A stretch of 64,000 nucleotides of DNA. It comes from JBICIG01 sp043101605. GTDB taxonomy: Bacteria; Planctomycetota; Phycisphaerae; Phycisphaerales; UBA1924. Positions 27,977-35,394 of the stretch are shown in pieces. Position 1 is the stretch's first letter. The number at the start of each line of letters is the position of its first letter. Below the pieces are notes generated by a model that searched no databases, was not told the origin of the DNA, and was given only the letters and a program-made list of their open reading frames with translations. The DNA lies in contig JBICIG010000034.1 in the NCBI GenBank assembly GCA_043101605.1, forward strand, positions 9,778 to 73,777. The letters run 5' to 3'. A program made the translations under genes and the position numbers.

Positions 27977-28351
27977 GCCCGGACTCGGTCATCCCCGGAA
28001 CCGGCGTCCCCCGATCCGGGTGAACCGGGACCGACGAACCGGCATCTGGCGCGTGCCCGAACCCCCCAACCTAACCCAGTTTGAATGATCGGCTTAGATC
28101 ATCTGCGCGATCGGTTCCGCAAATCCGGAAAAACCCCCACGAACGGTTGCCCTCCCCCCGTTCCTGTGGCACGGTTCGGGTGCTGAAGACTCCGTGCCCG
28201 TGCGCCCCCGTTGTTCTTCGGGGTCGCGGCAGGCGGGTTCGGGGCTGATCGTGGGGTTTCGCACGCATGGGCGGAGCCGTGGGCCTTCGGGTCCGGGTGA
28301 ACCTGTGCGCGCCGTTGTTCTAGCCGGCGCCTGGGGAGGCGTCGGATCGGG

Positions 28352-28380
28352 TCTCGTGGGGACGAAGGGGTCTCGTGGGG
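28352..28380 (+). repeat. tandem TCTCGTGGGG pair, copy A
   Basis: Two identical 10-mers TCTCGTGGGG start at 28352 and 28371, 19 bases apart. The same pair with the same 19-base spacing occurs directly before the second PEP-CTERM gene (29300 and 29319, first copy with one mismatch). The second 10-mer ends four bases before ATG 28385, so its GGGGA could act as a Shine-Dalgarno. Direct repeats about two helical turns apart suggest a regulator binding site or a duplicated leader; neither is proven. Confidence 0.55.
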
Positions 28381-28384
28381 AATC

Positions 28385-28450
28385 ATGCCTCTGCCGCTTT
28401 CTCGGGCGGCTGATCGGGCGTCGTTCTTCAACTCAAAGCGAGATCTCTGA
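28385..28450 (+). CDS. possible 21-codon leader peptide
   Basis: A short frame MPLPLSRAADRASFFNSKRD plus Leu, then TGA, starts right after the second TCTCGTGGGGA repeat, in the same position as the PEP-CTERM start at 29338 has after its repeat. It has no hydrophobic core and does not resemble a known leader. It is listed only because of this placement; the chance that it is translated cannot be judged from the sequence alone. Confidence 0.25.
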   Translation: MPLPLSRAADRASFFNSKRDL

Positions 28451-28545
28451 GACCTGAGGGTGGCGCCCGATCGCGGCATGCGCCGCGGGCACCGCCGTCC
28501 GCTCGGTAAGGCGAAAGCCGACCGAACGCGGATTCGTGAGTGAGT

Positions 28546-28571
28546 GCCGGACGCGTCCTCAAGCGTCCGGC
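28546..28571 (+). other. perfect inverted repeat in PEP-CTERM leader
   Basis: GCCGGACGC (28546-28554) and GCGTCCGGC (28563-28571) form a 9-bp perfect stem with an 8-base loop, followed by TTTG. It could be a weak intrinsic terminator of an upstream transcript, an attenuator, or part of a structured leader of the gene that starts at 28630. Confidence 0.5.
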
Positions 28572-28629
28572 TTTGAAGATCCACGCGGGACGCACCCCGC
28601 AAGGACCGAGTCAGCAGAGGAGTTTGATT

Positions 28630-29226
28630 ATGAAGGCCACTCTTGTCCTGAGCACCATCGCCCTGTTCGCCGGCGCCGCGACCGCCGACGACATCTTCCG
28701 CTCGAGCTTCGAGTCCGGGCCCGACGGCTTCGTCGGCACGGGCGACTGGGAGCTCGGCACGCCCAACGGCTTCGACGGCGCGCCCTTCGGCGGGCCCGAG
28801 CCCGTCGGCGGCGCCACCGGCGACTTCGCCTGGGGGACCGTCATCGGCGGCGCCCACAGCGCCAGCACCACCAGCGTCCTCAGCCGCCAGTTCAGCTTCG
28901 CCGGCTTCACCGATGTCGCCATGAGCTTCGCCGAGTGGCTCGACTCGGGCGGCAACACCTTCGACATGGCGATGGTCTCGGTCAATGGCGACCAGCTCTA
29001 CCTCGCCGACGGCGGGCCCACCAACGGCTGGCGGACCGTCGACCTCGACCTGAGCGCCTACGACGGCCTCGCCGATGTCACCGTCGAGTTCACCTTCATC
29101 ACCACCTCCGTCGTCGAGCGCGTCGGCTGGTATGTCGATGATGTCGCCATCACCGGCGTCCCGACGCCCGCCTCGGCGGCCCTCCTCGGGTTCGCCGGCC
29201 TGGCCGCGACCCGTCGCCGCCGCTGA
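28630..29226 (+). CDS. PEP-CTERM sorting-domain secreted protein
   Basis: A 198-residue exported protein: signal peptide (MKATLVLSTIALFAGAATA), a beta-rich domain of the concanavalin-like or discoidin type (RSSFESGPDGFVGTGDWELG, later WRTVDLDLSAYDGLADVTV), and a C-terminal PEP-CTERM-like tail VPTPASAALLGFAGLAATRRRR. Such tails are recognised by exosortases and target proteins to the cell surface or extracellular matrix. The WYVDDVAITG motif just before the tail is common in these proteins. ATG 28630 has an AGGAG Shine-Dalgarno 8 bases ahead. No exosortase gene is in the window. Confidence 0.88.
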   Translation: MKATLVLSTIALFAGAATADDIFRSSFESGPDGFVGTGDWELGTPNGFDGAPFGGPEPVGGATGDFAWGTVIGGAHSASTTSVLSRQFSFAGFTDVAMSFAEWLDSGGNTFDMAMVSVNGDQLYLADGGPTNGWRTVDLDLSAYDGLADVTVEFTFITTSVVERVGWYVDDVAITGVPTPASAALLGFAGLAATRRRR

Positions 29227-29243
29227 TCCAATCAATCCCGGGG

Positions 29244-29267
29244 CTCGGGTGTCGAGAGACGCCCGAG
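29244..29267 (+). terminator. GNRA-capped hairpin after first PEP-CTERM gene
   Basis: CTCGGGTGTC and GACGCCCGAG form a ten-pair stem (one G-U) closed by the stable tetraloop GAGA. It starts 17 bases after the stop codon. Only GCCTCTTC follows instead of a clean T-run, so termination would be partial; it may equally stabilise the 3' end or be an internal processing signal. Confidence 0.5.
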
Positions 29268-29299
29268 GCCTCTTCAAGGCTCCGCCCGAAACGGGGCCG

Positions 29300-29328
29300 T
29301 CTCGTGTGGGTACAGGATTCTCGTGGGG
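29300..29328 (+). repeat. tandem TCTCGTGGGG pair, copy B
   Basis: TCTCGTGTGG starts at 29300 and TCTCGTGGGG at 29319, again 19 bases apart as in copy A. The second ends nine bases before ATG 29338 and provides its GGGGAG ribosome binding site. Conserved spacing between two unrelated leaders is the argument for function. Confidence 0.55.
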
Positions 29329-29337
29329 AGAACAAAC

Positions 29338-29964
29338 ATGAAGACCACCAGCAAGCTCGCCCTGGCCGCGATCGCCGGCCTCGCCACCGTCGCCTCCGCC
29401 CAGACCGCCATCACCAGCTACTCGGGCGGCACCTACTTCGATGTGTTCTACGGCGCCTCCACCGGCGACGCCATCGGCTACCGCTTCACCGTCAACGACA
29501 ACATCGTCATGAACAATGTCGGCATGTGGAACGGCACGCAGTCGCCCGCCGACGGCGTCGTCAGCACCAGCCACGCCTGGGGCCTGTGGGACAGCAACGG
29601 CGACCTCGTCACCAGCGGCATCATCGATCCCAACAACGGCTTCCAGCAGGGCGACTTCTTCTACAGCAATGTCGACTCCGCCACCGCCCTGGCGCCCAAT
29701 GTCCGCTACACCCTCGCCGTGGTCTACGCCGCCGGCGACATGGACGGCTACCTCAGCAGCGTCAGCAGCATCACCAGCGACCCGATGATCGACATCAGCG
29801 TCGGCGTCTTCCCCGCCTCCGGTGACCTCGGCCTGACCTTCCCGGCCAACGACTCGGCCGGCAACCCGGGTCGTCTCGGCCCGAACTTCACCTTCACCCC
29901 GGCGCCGGGCTCGCTCGCCCTGCTCGGGCTCGGTGGTCTGGCCGTGACCCGTCGCCGCCGCTGA
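29338..29964 (+). CDS. PEP-CTERM sorting-domain secreted protein
   Basis: A 208-residue exported protein with signal peptide MKTTSKLALAAIAGLATVASAQ, a single beta-sandwich-like domain of about 165 residues (DVFYGASTGDAIGYRFTV, WGLWDSNGDLV, PNVRYTLAVVYAAGDM) and the tail TPAPGSLALLGLGGLAVTRRRR. The domain resembles the DUF4082-like group of surface proteins, but the match is by general pattern only. ATG 29338 is preferred over ATG 29323 since it begins the signal peptide and has the GGGGAG site. A strong terminator follows. Confidence 0.87.
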   Translation: MKTTSKLALAAIAGLATVASAQTAITSYSGGTYFDVFYGASTGDAIGYRFTVNDNIVMNNVGMWNGTQSPADGVVSTSHAWGLWDSNGDLVTSGIIDPNNGFQQGDFFYSNVDSATALAPNVRYTLAVVYAAGDMDGYLSSVSSITSDPMIDISVGVFPASGDLGLTFPANDSAGNPGRLGPNFTFTPAPGSLALLGLGGLAVTRRRR

Positions 29965-30020
29965 TCGCCTCCTCACTTGGATGACGACGACTCCTCCAGA
30001 GATCTCGGAAGAGTTGACCC

Positions 30021-30057
30021 CAGACGCCCGCTTCCTCCGGAGCGGGCGTCTGTTTTT
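30021..30057 (+). terminator. strong intrinsic terminator
   Basis: CAGACGCCCGCT (30021-30032) pairs perfectly over 12 bases with AGCGGGCGTCTG (30041-30052), with the 8-base loop TCCTCCGG, and is followed by five T. It ends the PEP-CTERM transcript. On the minus strand no T-run follows the stem, so it is not expected to end the glycosylase transcript well. Confidence 0.92.
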
Positions 30058-30072
30058 CTGATCGCTCCCACG

Positions 30073-31092
30073 CTACCCGAGTTGGCTCGCGGTGAACGCC
30101 GACGCGGTCTTCCGCGGCTCCCAGGTCCAGCTCGGACCCTTGCGCGACTCATAGAACCGCCACAGCTCGAACCAGTAGCTCCGGAACGCGTGCGCGCCGA
30201 ACGGCTCGAAGTGCTCGTGCACCCGCCGCATGATCGCCCGCGCGCTCCCGCTCATCCCCAGCACGACCTTCCCGTGCCGCACCGACTCGGTGTCCAGCGG
30301 CAGCCGCCCGTACCGCCCGAGCAGTTGCATGATGTTCGCCGCCGCATACGGGCCCACGCCCGGCCAGCCCTGCAACTCCTTGAACACCTCCGCGTCCTCG
30401 CGCCCCGGATCCGCCAGCGCCGCTTCATCGATCGCGCCGCCGGCAAACAGCCCCGCCAGCTCGATCAGCCGACGATCCCGGTACCCCACCCGGCAGCGGG
30501 CGCGGAGCGTCGACGCCCGCGTGCGCGCCAGCCGCGCCGCGGTCGGGAACGCCCCGCCCTCCCCGACCACCGCGCACAAGCGCGCGTTCATCGTCACCGT
30601 CCCGGGCCAGGTGACATTGCAGCTCGTCACCGTCTTGACGACATCCTCGAAGAAGCTCGCCGACCGGAACAGCCGCCCGCGCCCCGACGCCCGCCACCGC
30701 GGATCAACGCGGTGAAAGTCCCGGATCCGCTCGGTCGGCTCATCAAGCCGCAGCATCCGCCGCACCGCCCGCCGCACCTCGCCGCGCTCGGCCTGATCGA
30801 GCAAACGATCCGCCTCGATCCGCAGCGTCCGCCCCCGCAGCGCCCTCGGGTTCGCCGCTCGCGTCGGCTGCTCGCCGCGGGGCGCCGGCTGGCTGATCGC
30901 CAGCCCCACGCTCCTGCTCTCGGGCATCGCCACAATCGTGTGCAGTGTCTCGGCGTCGGGATCCCAGCGGTTCGGCGCCAGCAGAAAGTAGCCGTACGAG
31001 CATGCATCCCGACGGAAGACATAGTCCCCCGGCGGCGTGATCGACAGCCGCGTCCCGCTCACCGAGCCCCGACCGGGCGCCCCCCGGCTCAC
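30073..31092 (-). CDS. HhH-GPD superfamily DNA glycosylase-like protein
   Basis: A 339-residue protein. Residues 240-253 form the helix-hairpin-helix LQGWPGVGPYAAAN and Asp267 in LPLDTES is in the place of the catalytic Asp of HhH-GPD base-excision glycosylases. The preceding helical region (SFFEDVVKTVTSCNVTWPG) is in the position of the 8-oxoguanine/AlkA-type core. The N-terminal third (ITPPGDYVFRRDACSYGYF) matches a poorly studied bacterial and plant branch. The damaged base recognised is unknown. GTG 31092 overlaps the TGA of the amidotransferase gene, so this start is preferred to the in-frame ATG at 31143 inside that gene. Confidence 0.83.
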   Translation of the reverse strand: MSRGAPGRGSVSGTRLSITPPGDYVFRRDACSYGYFLLAPNRWDPDAETLHTIVAMPESRSVGLAISQPAPRGEQPTRAANPRALRGRTLRIEADRLLDQAERGEVRRAVRRMLRLDEPTERIRDFHRVDPRWRASGRGRLFRSASFFEDVVKTVTSCNVTWPGTVTMNARLCAVVGEGGAFPTAARLARTRASTLRARCRVGYRDRRLIELAGLFAGGAIDEAALADPGREDAEVFKELQGWPGVGPYAAANIMQLLGRYGRLPLDTESVRHGKVVLGMSGSARAIMRRVHEHFEPFGAHAFRSYWFELWRFYESRKGPSWTWEPRKTASAFTASQLG

Positions 31093-31820
31093 ACCGCCGT
31101 CAGCCGCGCAAACGGGAAGCAGTAGGTCGCCAGGTTCACGCACAGCCGGTTGGCGATGTCATTGAACCGCGGGCCGAACTCCTCGGTCTGCGCCACGATC
31201 GCGTCGGCGTCCAGCCCGGCCCGCGCGTTCAGGTCGGCCGAACGAGGATCCCGCGCGATAGCCTCGGCGATCGCCGGCGTCGCCTCGAGGTGAAACTGGA
31301 ACGCGATCGTCCTGATCCCCGCACGGAACACCTGCACCCCCGCCGGCGAACTCGCCAGCTTCGACGCGCCCTCGGGCAACTGCGACACCGTCTCGCCGTG
31401 GTGCTGGAAAACCCGGCTGTTCCACGGCATCCCCGCCAGCAGCGTGTCGGTCTGTCCGGGCACTTCCACCGAGATCGGCAGGTACCCGACCTCGGGCTCA
31501 TCCAGTTTCGAAACCGTGCCCCCCAGTGCCTTGCCGATCATCTGCGCACCCAGGCAAATCCCCACGACGGGCAACTCCGCCTCGTGCGCCGCCCGCAGGA
31601 ACGCCTGCTCGCGGGCGACCCACGCGTCGGCGTCGTTGGCGCTCTGCGGCCCGCCGAGGCTCACCACCCCGTGGACATTGTCAAGATCGGGCGGGATCGA
31701 CTCCACCCCGTCCCGATCCGGGCGGCGGATGTCGAGCCGGAACCCGTGATCGCGGAGCGTGAGCCCAAGCCGCCCGGGCGTGCCGATGTCCGAATGCTGA
31801 AAGACGAGGATGCGTGCCAT
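31089..31820 (-). CDS. class I glutamine amidotransferase domain protein
   Basis: A 243-residue protein with the nucleophile elbow GICLGAQ (Cys89) and the His/Glu pair in FQFHLEA (His177, Glu179), the triad of class I amidotransferases. Stand-alone proteins of this kind are usually annotated as GMP synthase-like; the lack of a synthetase domain or partner gene leaves the ammonia acceptor unknown. Other members hydrolyse gamma-glutamyl compounds. It overlaps the DNA glycosylase gene by four bases (GTGA), an unusual pairing. Confidence 0.87.
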   Translation of the reverse strand: MARILVFQHSDIGTPGRLGLTLRDHGFRLDIRRPDRDGVESIPPDLDNVHGVVSLGGPQSANDADAWVAREQAFLRAAHEAELPVVGICLGAQMIGKALGGTVSKLDEPEVGYLPISVEVPGQTDTLLAGMPWNSRVFQHHGETVSQLPEGASKLASSPAGVQVFRAGIRTIAFQFHLEATPAIAEAIARDPRSADLNARAGLDADAIVAQTEEFGPRFNDIANRLCVNLATYCFPFARLTAV

Positions 31821-31841
31821 GGCCCGCGATGATAGCCGCCG

Positions 31842-32492
31842 CTACCGCGCGTGCATCACGATCGTCGCGTCGTGGTCGCCCAGGTAGTCATGCCGGACCG
31901 CGAACACCGGCGTCCGCTCGGCCGCCCACCGCACCAGCCCCAGCGTGTCGAAGCGACGCGCCGGGTCCCCCCGCTCGCGGGCCCGGTCCCGCCGCAGATC
32001 GCTCAGGAAGTTGAACGCCAGCGCCGCCCGCGGCACCGTCCGCCGCGTGCACGCCTTCCACGCCCGCTCGAGCACCCGCTTGGCGAGCTTCTCCGCAAAG
32101 GTGTTCAGCGAGCCTGAGAAGAAGACCAGGTCGACGCCGTGGTTGTCGATCAGCCGCTCGAACAGGTGCTCGTCGCGGGCAAAGTCCGCCTCGACCACCT
32201 CGCTCGGCGGGAGTTCCTCCTCATCGATCCGCCCCCGGATCCGCTCGGCCAGCTCCGCCACGCCCTCGACCGCGACATACCCGCGCATGGCCCGCCCCTG
32301 CCCGTGCAGCCACGCCAGCAGATCGCCCGTCCCCGCGCCCAGATCGGCGATCGTGCGATCGGAAAGGTCGACCGTCGCCGCCAACGCCCCGAACCGCGCC
32401 CGCTGCGATTCCTCGCTGTTCCAGAGCAGCGACTCGAACCCCGGGCCAAACTCCCGCACCGCCCGGCGATAGGGCTCGAGATACTCGCTCAT
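31842..32492 (-). CDS. class I SAM-dependent methyltransferase
   Basis: A 216-residue protein with motif I TIADLGAGTGDLLAWL and the acidic end of strand 2 in YVAVEG. The later LVFFSGSLNTF takes the place of motif IV. The C-terminal half is basic (ACTRRTVPRAAL, RRDRARERGD). Substrate unknown. ATG 32492 is chosen because it begins at MSEYLEPYRR; an in-frame GTG at 32504 would add four residues. It lies between the amidotransferase and the PfkB kinase genes on the same strand. Confidence 0.78.
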   Translation of the reverse strand: MSEYLEPYRRAVREFGPGFESLLWNSEESQRARFGALAATVDLSDRTIADLGAGTGDLLAWLHGQGRAMRGYVAVEGVAELAERIRGRIDEEELPPSEVVEADFARDEHLFERLIDNHGVDLVFFSGSLNTFAEKLAKRVLERAWKACTRRTVPRAALAFNFLSDLRRDRARERGDPARRFDTLGLVRWAAERTPVFAVRHDYLGDHDATIVMHAR

Positions 32493-32512
32493 CGCATGCA
32501 GCACCGCGCGGA

Positions 32513-33448
32513 TCAGACGATCCGCATCATCCGCGTGAACTCATCGAACCGACGATCGAGCTGCTCGGGCGTCAGGTCGCGCAGCCGATCCAGGCTGAAC
32601 GACTCGATCGTGAAGCTCGCCATCACCGTCCCGTGCGCCAGCGAACGCCGGATCACATCAAAGTCCGTCAGCTTACGGTCGCTCCGACCGTGGTCGGCCG
32701 CGGCCGAGATGTGCCCCAGCATCCCCCCCGCGAAGGTATCCCCCGCCCCGGTCGGGTCCACCACCGTGTCGGCCGGGAACGCGGGCAGAGCCGTCAGCCC
32801 GTCCCTGTGCGCCAGAATGCACCCGTGCTCGCCCTTCTTGACGACCACGAACGACGGCCCCCACTCCACCAGCTTCCGCGCCGCCGCGACGGTGTTCTTC
32901 GTCCCGGTCAGTTGCTCGGCCTCGTCGTAATTGAGCACCAGCCCGTCCAGTTCGCGGATCAGCGCCACCAGCGTCTCACGCTCGTTCTCGATCCACAGAT
33001 CCATCGTGTCGGCGATCGCCAGCGCGCGGTTCGGGAACTTGTTGAGCATGTCCAGCTGCACCGCCGGATGGCTGTTCGCCAGGAACACGACCTTGCTGTC
33101 GGCATACTCCTCGGGCACCGGCGGCGGGGCGTCGCCCAGCACATTCAGCTCCGTGAACAGCGACTCGCGGTGATCCATGTTCTCCATGTACTTCCCGCCC
33201 CAGCGGAAAGTCTTCGACCCCGCCCGCGTCTCCAGGCCGCGCGTGTCGATCTTCCTGAAGTGCTCGAGCTGGGCCCGCTTGTCGTCGGGGAAGTCATCCC
33301 CGACCGCCGCGACCATCCGCACCGGCCCATAAAACGAAGCCGCCGCGGCGAAGTAAGCACACGACCCGCCCAGCACATTCTCGCGGTGCTCGCCCGCGGG
33401 TGTGTAGACGGTGTCGATCCCGATGGTTCCTGTCACGACCAGTGGCAT
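32513..33448 (-). CDS. PfkB-family carbohydrate/nucleoside kinase
   Basis: A 311-residue ribokinase-fold kinase. It has the GGSCAYFAAAA glycine-rich N-terminal motif and the C-terminal signature DPTGAGDTFAGG, which holds the catalytic Asp and the anion hole. It would phosphorylate a sugar or nucleoside. The segment GSKTFRWGGKYMENM after the first motif is not typical of ribokinase or fructokinase, so I give no substrate. Not clustered with sugar uptake genes. Cytoplasmic. Confidence 0.85.
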   Translation of the reverse strand: MPLVVTGTIGIDTVYTPAGEHRENVLGGSCAYFAAAASFYGPVRMVAAVGDDFPDDKRAQLEHFRKIDTRGLETRAGSKTFRWGGKYMENMDHRESLFTELNVLGDAPPPVPEEYADSKVVFLANSHPAVQLDMLNKFPNRALAIADTMDLWIENERETLVALIRELDGLVLNYDEAEQLTGTKNTVAAARKLVEWGPSFVVVKKGEHGCILAHRDGLTALPAFPADTVVDPTGAGDTFAGGMLGHISAAADHGRSDRKLTDFDVIRRSLAHGTVMASFTIESFSLDRLRDLTPEQLDRRFDEFTRMMRIV

Positions 33449-33497
33449 GCCGGGAGTGTAGTCGCCTCCCCACCTCCCGATCCCCTGGGCCCCATCT

Positions 33498-35336
33498 TCA
33501 CCCCGCCTGCCCGCTCGCCTTCGCCCACGAGTCCTTCAGCGTCGCCGTGCGATTGAACACCGGCATCCCCGCGGCCTCGCTCTCGGCCCGGTCCACGCAG
33601 AAGTACCCGAGCCGCTCGAACTGCATCCGCTCGATCCCGTCCCCCCACGCCACCCCCGTCTCCCAGTTCGGCTCGAGCTTCACGCCCCGGATCACCTTCA
33701 GCGATTCGGGGTTCAGCGACTCCAGAAACGACCAGCCCTCGGGCGCATCCTTCGGCGCCCGATCCGGGATCTCCCGCTCGAACAGCCGGTCGTACAGCCT
33801 CACCTCGCCCTCCACCGCGTGCGCCGCGCTCACCCAGTGCAGCGTCCCCTTCACCTTCCTGACATTCCCATCAGCATCCGGCGGCGGCGACTCGCCCCCG
33901 CGCGTCCGCGGGTCGTAGGTGCAACGCAACTCCACGACATTCCCCGCGTCATCCGTCACCGCCTCCCGGCAGGTGATCCAGTACGCGTACCGCAGCCGCA
34001 CCTCACGCCCCGGACCGAGCCGGAAGAACTTCTTCGGCGGGTCGAGCATGAAGTCCTCACGCTCGATGAACAACTCCCTCGAGAACGGCACCAGCCGCGT
34101 CCCGGCCGACTCGTCCTCGGGGTTGTTCACCGCGTCGAACCACTCCACGCGGTTCTCATCCCCGTGCTCGCCCCAGTTCTCGATCACCACCCGGATCGGG
34201 TCCAGCACCGCCATCCGCCGCGGCGCACGCTTGTTCAGGTCATCGCGGATCGCGTTCTCGAGCCGACCGATGTCGATCAGCGCGTTGAACTTCGTCACGC
34301 CCACATCCTCGATGAACGCCGCGAACGCCTCGGGCGTGTACCCGCGCCTGCGATACCCCGCGAGCGTCGACATCCGCGGATCGTCCCACCCCGCGACGTG
34401 GCCCTCCTCGACCAGCAGCTTCAGCCGTCGCTTGCTCATCACCGTGTAGCTCGGCGCTAGCCTCGAGAACTCGATCTGCTGGGCGTGATGGATCTCCGCC
34501 TGTCCCTTCGACCGCTTCACCTCGTTGATCCGGTCGATGAACCAGTCATACAGCGGGCGGTGCGCCTCGAACTCCAGCGTGCACAACGAGTGCGTGATCC
34601 CCTCGTGCGAGTCCTCCAGCCCGTGCGCCCAGTCGTACATCGGGTACACGCACCACCGGTCCCCCGCGCGGTGATGATGCTTGCGCAGGATCCGGTACAT
34701 CACCGGGTCACGCAGGTTCATGTTGGGCGACGCCATGTCGATCTTCGCGCGCAGCACCCGCGCGCCCTCGGCAAACTCGCCCGCGGTCATGCGCGCAAAC
34801 AGGTCCAGGCTCTCGCCGACCGGGCGATCCCGGAACGGGCTCGGCGTCCCCGGACGCGTCGGGACCCCCCGCGTCAGCCGGATCTCCTCGGGCGACTGAT
34901 CGTCCACATACGCGTGCCCCGCCTCGATCAACTCCACCGCCAGCCCGTGCATCCACTCGAAGTAATCCGACGCGAACACCGCCTTGCCGTCCCACGCCGG
35001 CCCGTACGAGTCGGGCACCAGCCAGCGGATGTCGTGCTGGATCGACTCGACGAACGCCTGCTCCTCGGCCGCGGGGTTCGTGTCGTCGAACCGAAGAATG
35101 AACCGCCCGCCGTACTCCCGCGCGATACCCGCGTTCAGGAGAATCGCCTTGGCGTGCCCGATGTGCAGGAACCCGTTGGGTTCGGGCGGGAACCGAGTCG
35201 CGATCACCGACCGATCGCCCGGCTCGCCCCACTTCCCACGCGCGATGTCCTCGTCGATGATCTGCTGGATGAAATGCCTCGGCCGGGCCGCGCCGGGGGC
35301 ATCGTCGGGTCGGGTCGTGTGCGTCGCGTCGGGCAT
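33498..35336 (-). CDS. glnS: glutaminyl-tRNA synthetase
   Basis: A 612-residue class I synthetase with the HIGH motif as PPEPNGFLHIGHAK (His58, His61), the KMSKS-equivalent VMSKRRL, and GlnRS-specific blocks such as GVTKFNALIDIGRLENAIRDDL, KRAPRRMAVLDP and the C-terminal anticodon-binding beta barrels. It directly charges tRNA-Gln. Bacterial GlnRS genes are regarded as ancient transfers from eukaryotes, and their presence usually means that tRNA-Gln need not be made by GatCAB transamidation. It is 59 bases downstream of gltX on the same strand. Start ATG has a CAGGAG site. Confidence 0.97.
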   Translation of the reverse strand: MPDATHTTRPDDAPGAARPRHFIQQIIDEDIARGKWGEPGDRSVIATRFPPEPNGFLHIGHAKAILLNAGIAREYGGRFILRFDDTNPAAEEQAFVESIQHDIRWLVPDSYGPAWDGKAVFASDYFEWMHGLAVELIEAGHAYVDDQSPEEIRLTRGVPTRPGTPSPFRDRPVGESLDLFARMTAGEFAEGARVLRAKIDMASPNMNLRDPVMYRILRKHHHRAGDRWCVYPMYDWAHGLEDSHEGITHSLCTLEFEAHRPLYDWFIDRINEVKRSKGQAEIHHAQQIEFSRLAPSYTVMSKRRLKLLVEEGHVAGWDDPRMSTLAGYRRRGYTPEAFAAFIEDVGVTKFNALIDIGRLENAIRDDLNKRAPRRMAVLDPIRVVIENWGEHGDENRVEWFDAVNNPEDESAGTRLVPFSRELFIEREDFMLDPPKKFFRLGPGREVRLRYAYWITCREAVTDDAGNVVELRCTYDPRTRGGESPPPDADGNVRKVKGTLHWVSAAHAVEGEVRLYDRLFEREIPDRAPKDAPEGWSFLESLNPESLKVIRGVKLEPNWETGVAWGDGIERMQFERLGYFCVDRAESEAAGMPVFNRTATLKDSWAKASGQAG

Positions 35337-35394
35337 CCGGGGCTCCTGATTCGGTCGAGCCTGATGCTACCCGCCGCCGCGCGACCGGTCCGAC

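Larger units (their letters stand above)
27977..28629. other. 653-bp non-coding stretch between accC and a PEP-CTERM gene
   Basis: No convincing gene is present; long frames here are Arg/Gly-rich shadows. Base use changes from C-rich to G/T-rich on the plus strand between about 28150 and 28400. What it holds, in order: a hairpin candidate TTCCG-CAAATC-CGGAA near 28115; two tandem copies of TCTCGTGGGG (28352 and 28371) in front of a 21-codon frame; a perfect 9-bp inverted repeat (28546-28571); and GCGGG/CCCGC near 28585-28600 close to the PEP-CTERM start. It looks like a regulatory or leader region rather than a decayed gene. Confidence 0.5.

Noticed and set aside
28194..28457. An 87-codon plus-strand frame in the accC to PEP-CTERM gap
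   Set aside because: Composition is Gly/Ser/Arg-rich with no Shine-Dalgarno and no constrained segment; the region is better described as non-coding with repeats.
28450..28560. CTGAGACCTGAGG and GGCGAAAGCC segments considered as a known riboswitch
   Set aside because: The spacing and flanking conserved bases do not fit TPP, cobalamin or cyclic di-GMP aptamers that I could recall; left as an unexplained leader.
28099..29976. A 625-codon minus-strand frame across the PEP-CTERM genes
   Set aside because: Gly/Val/Glu-rich composition typical of a shadow; the plus strand has two complete exported proteins with signal peptides and sorting tails.
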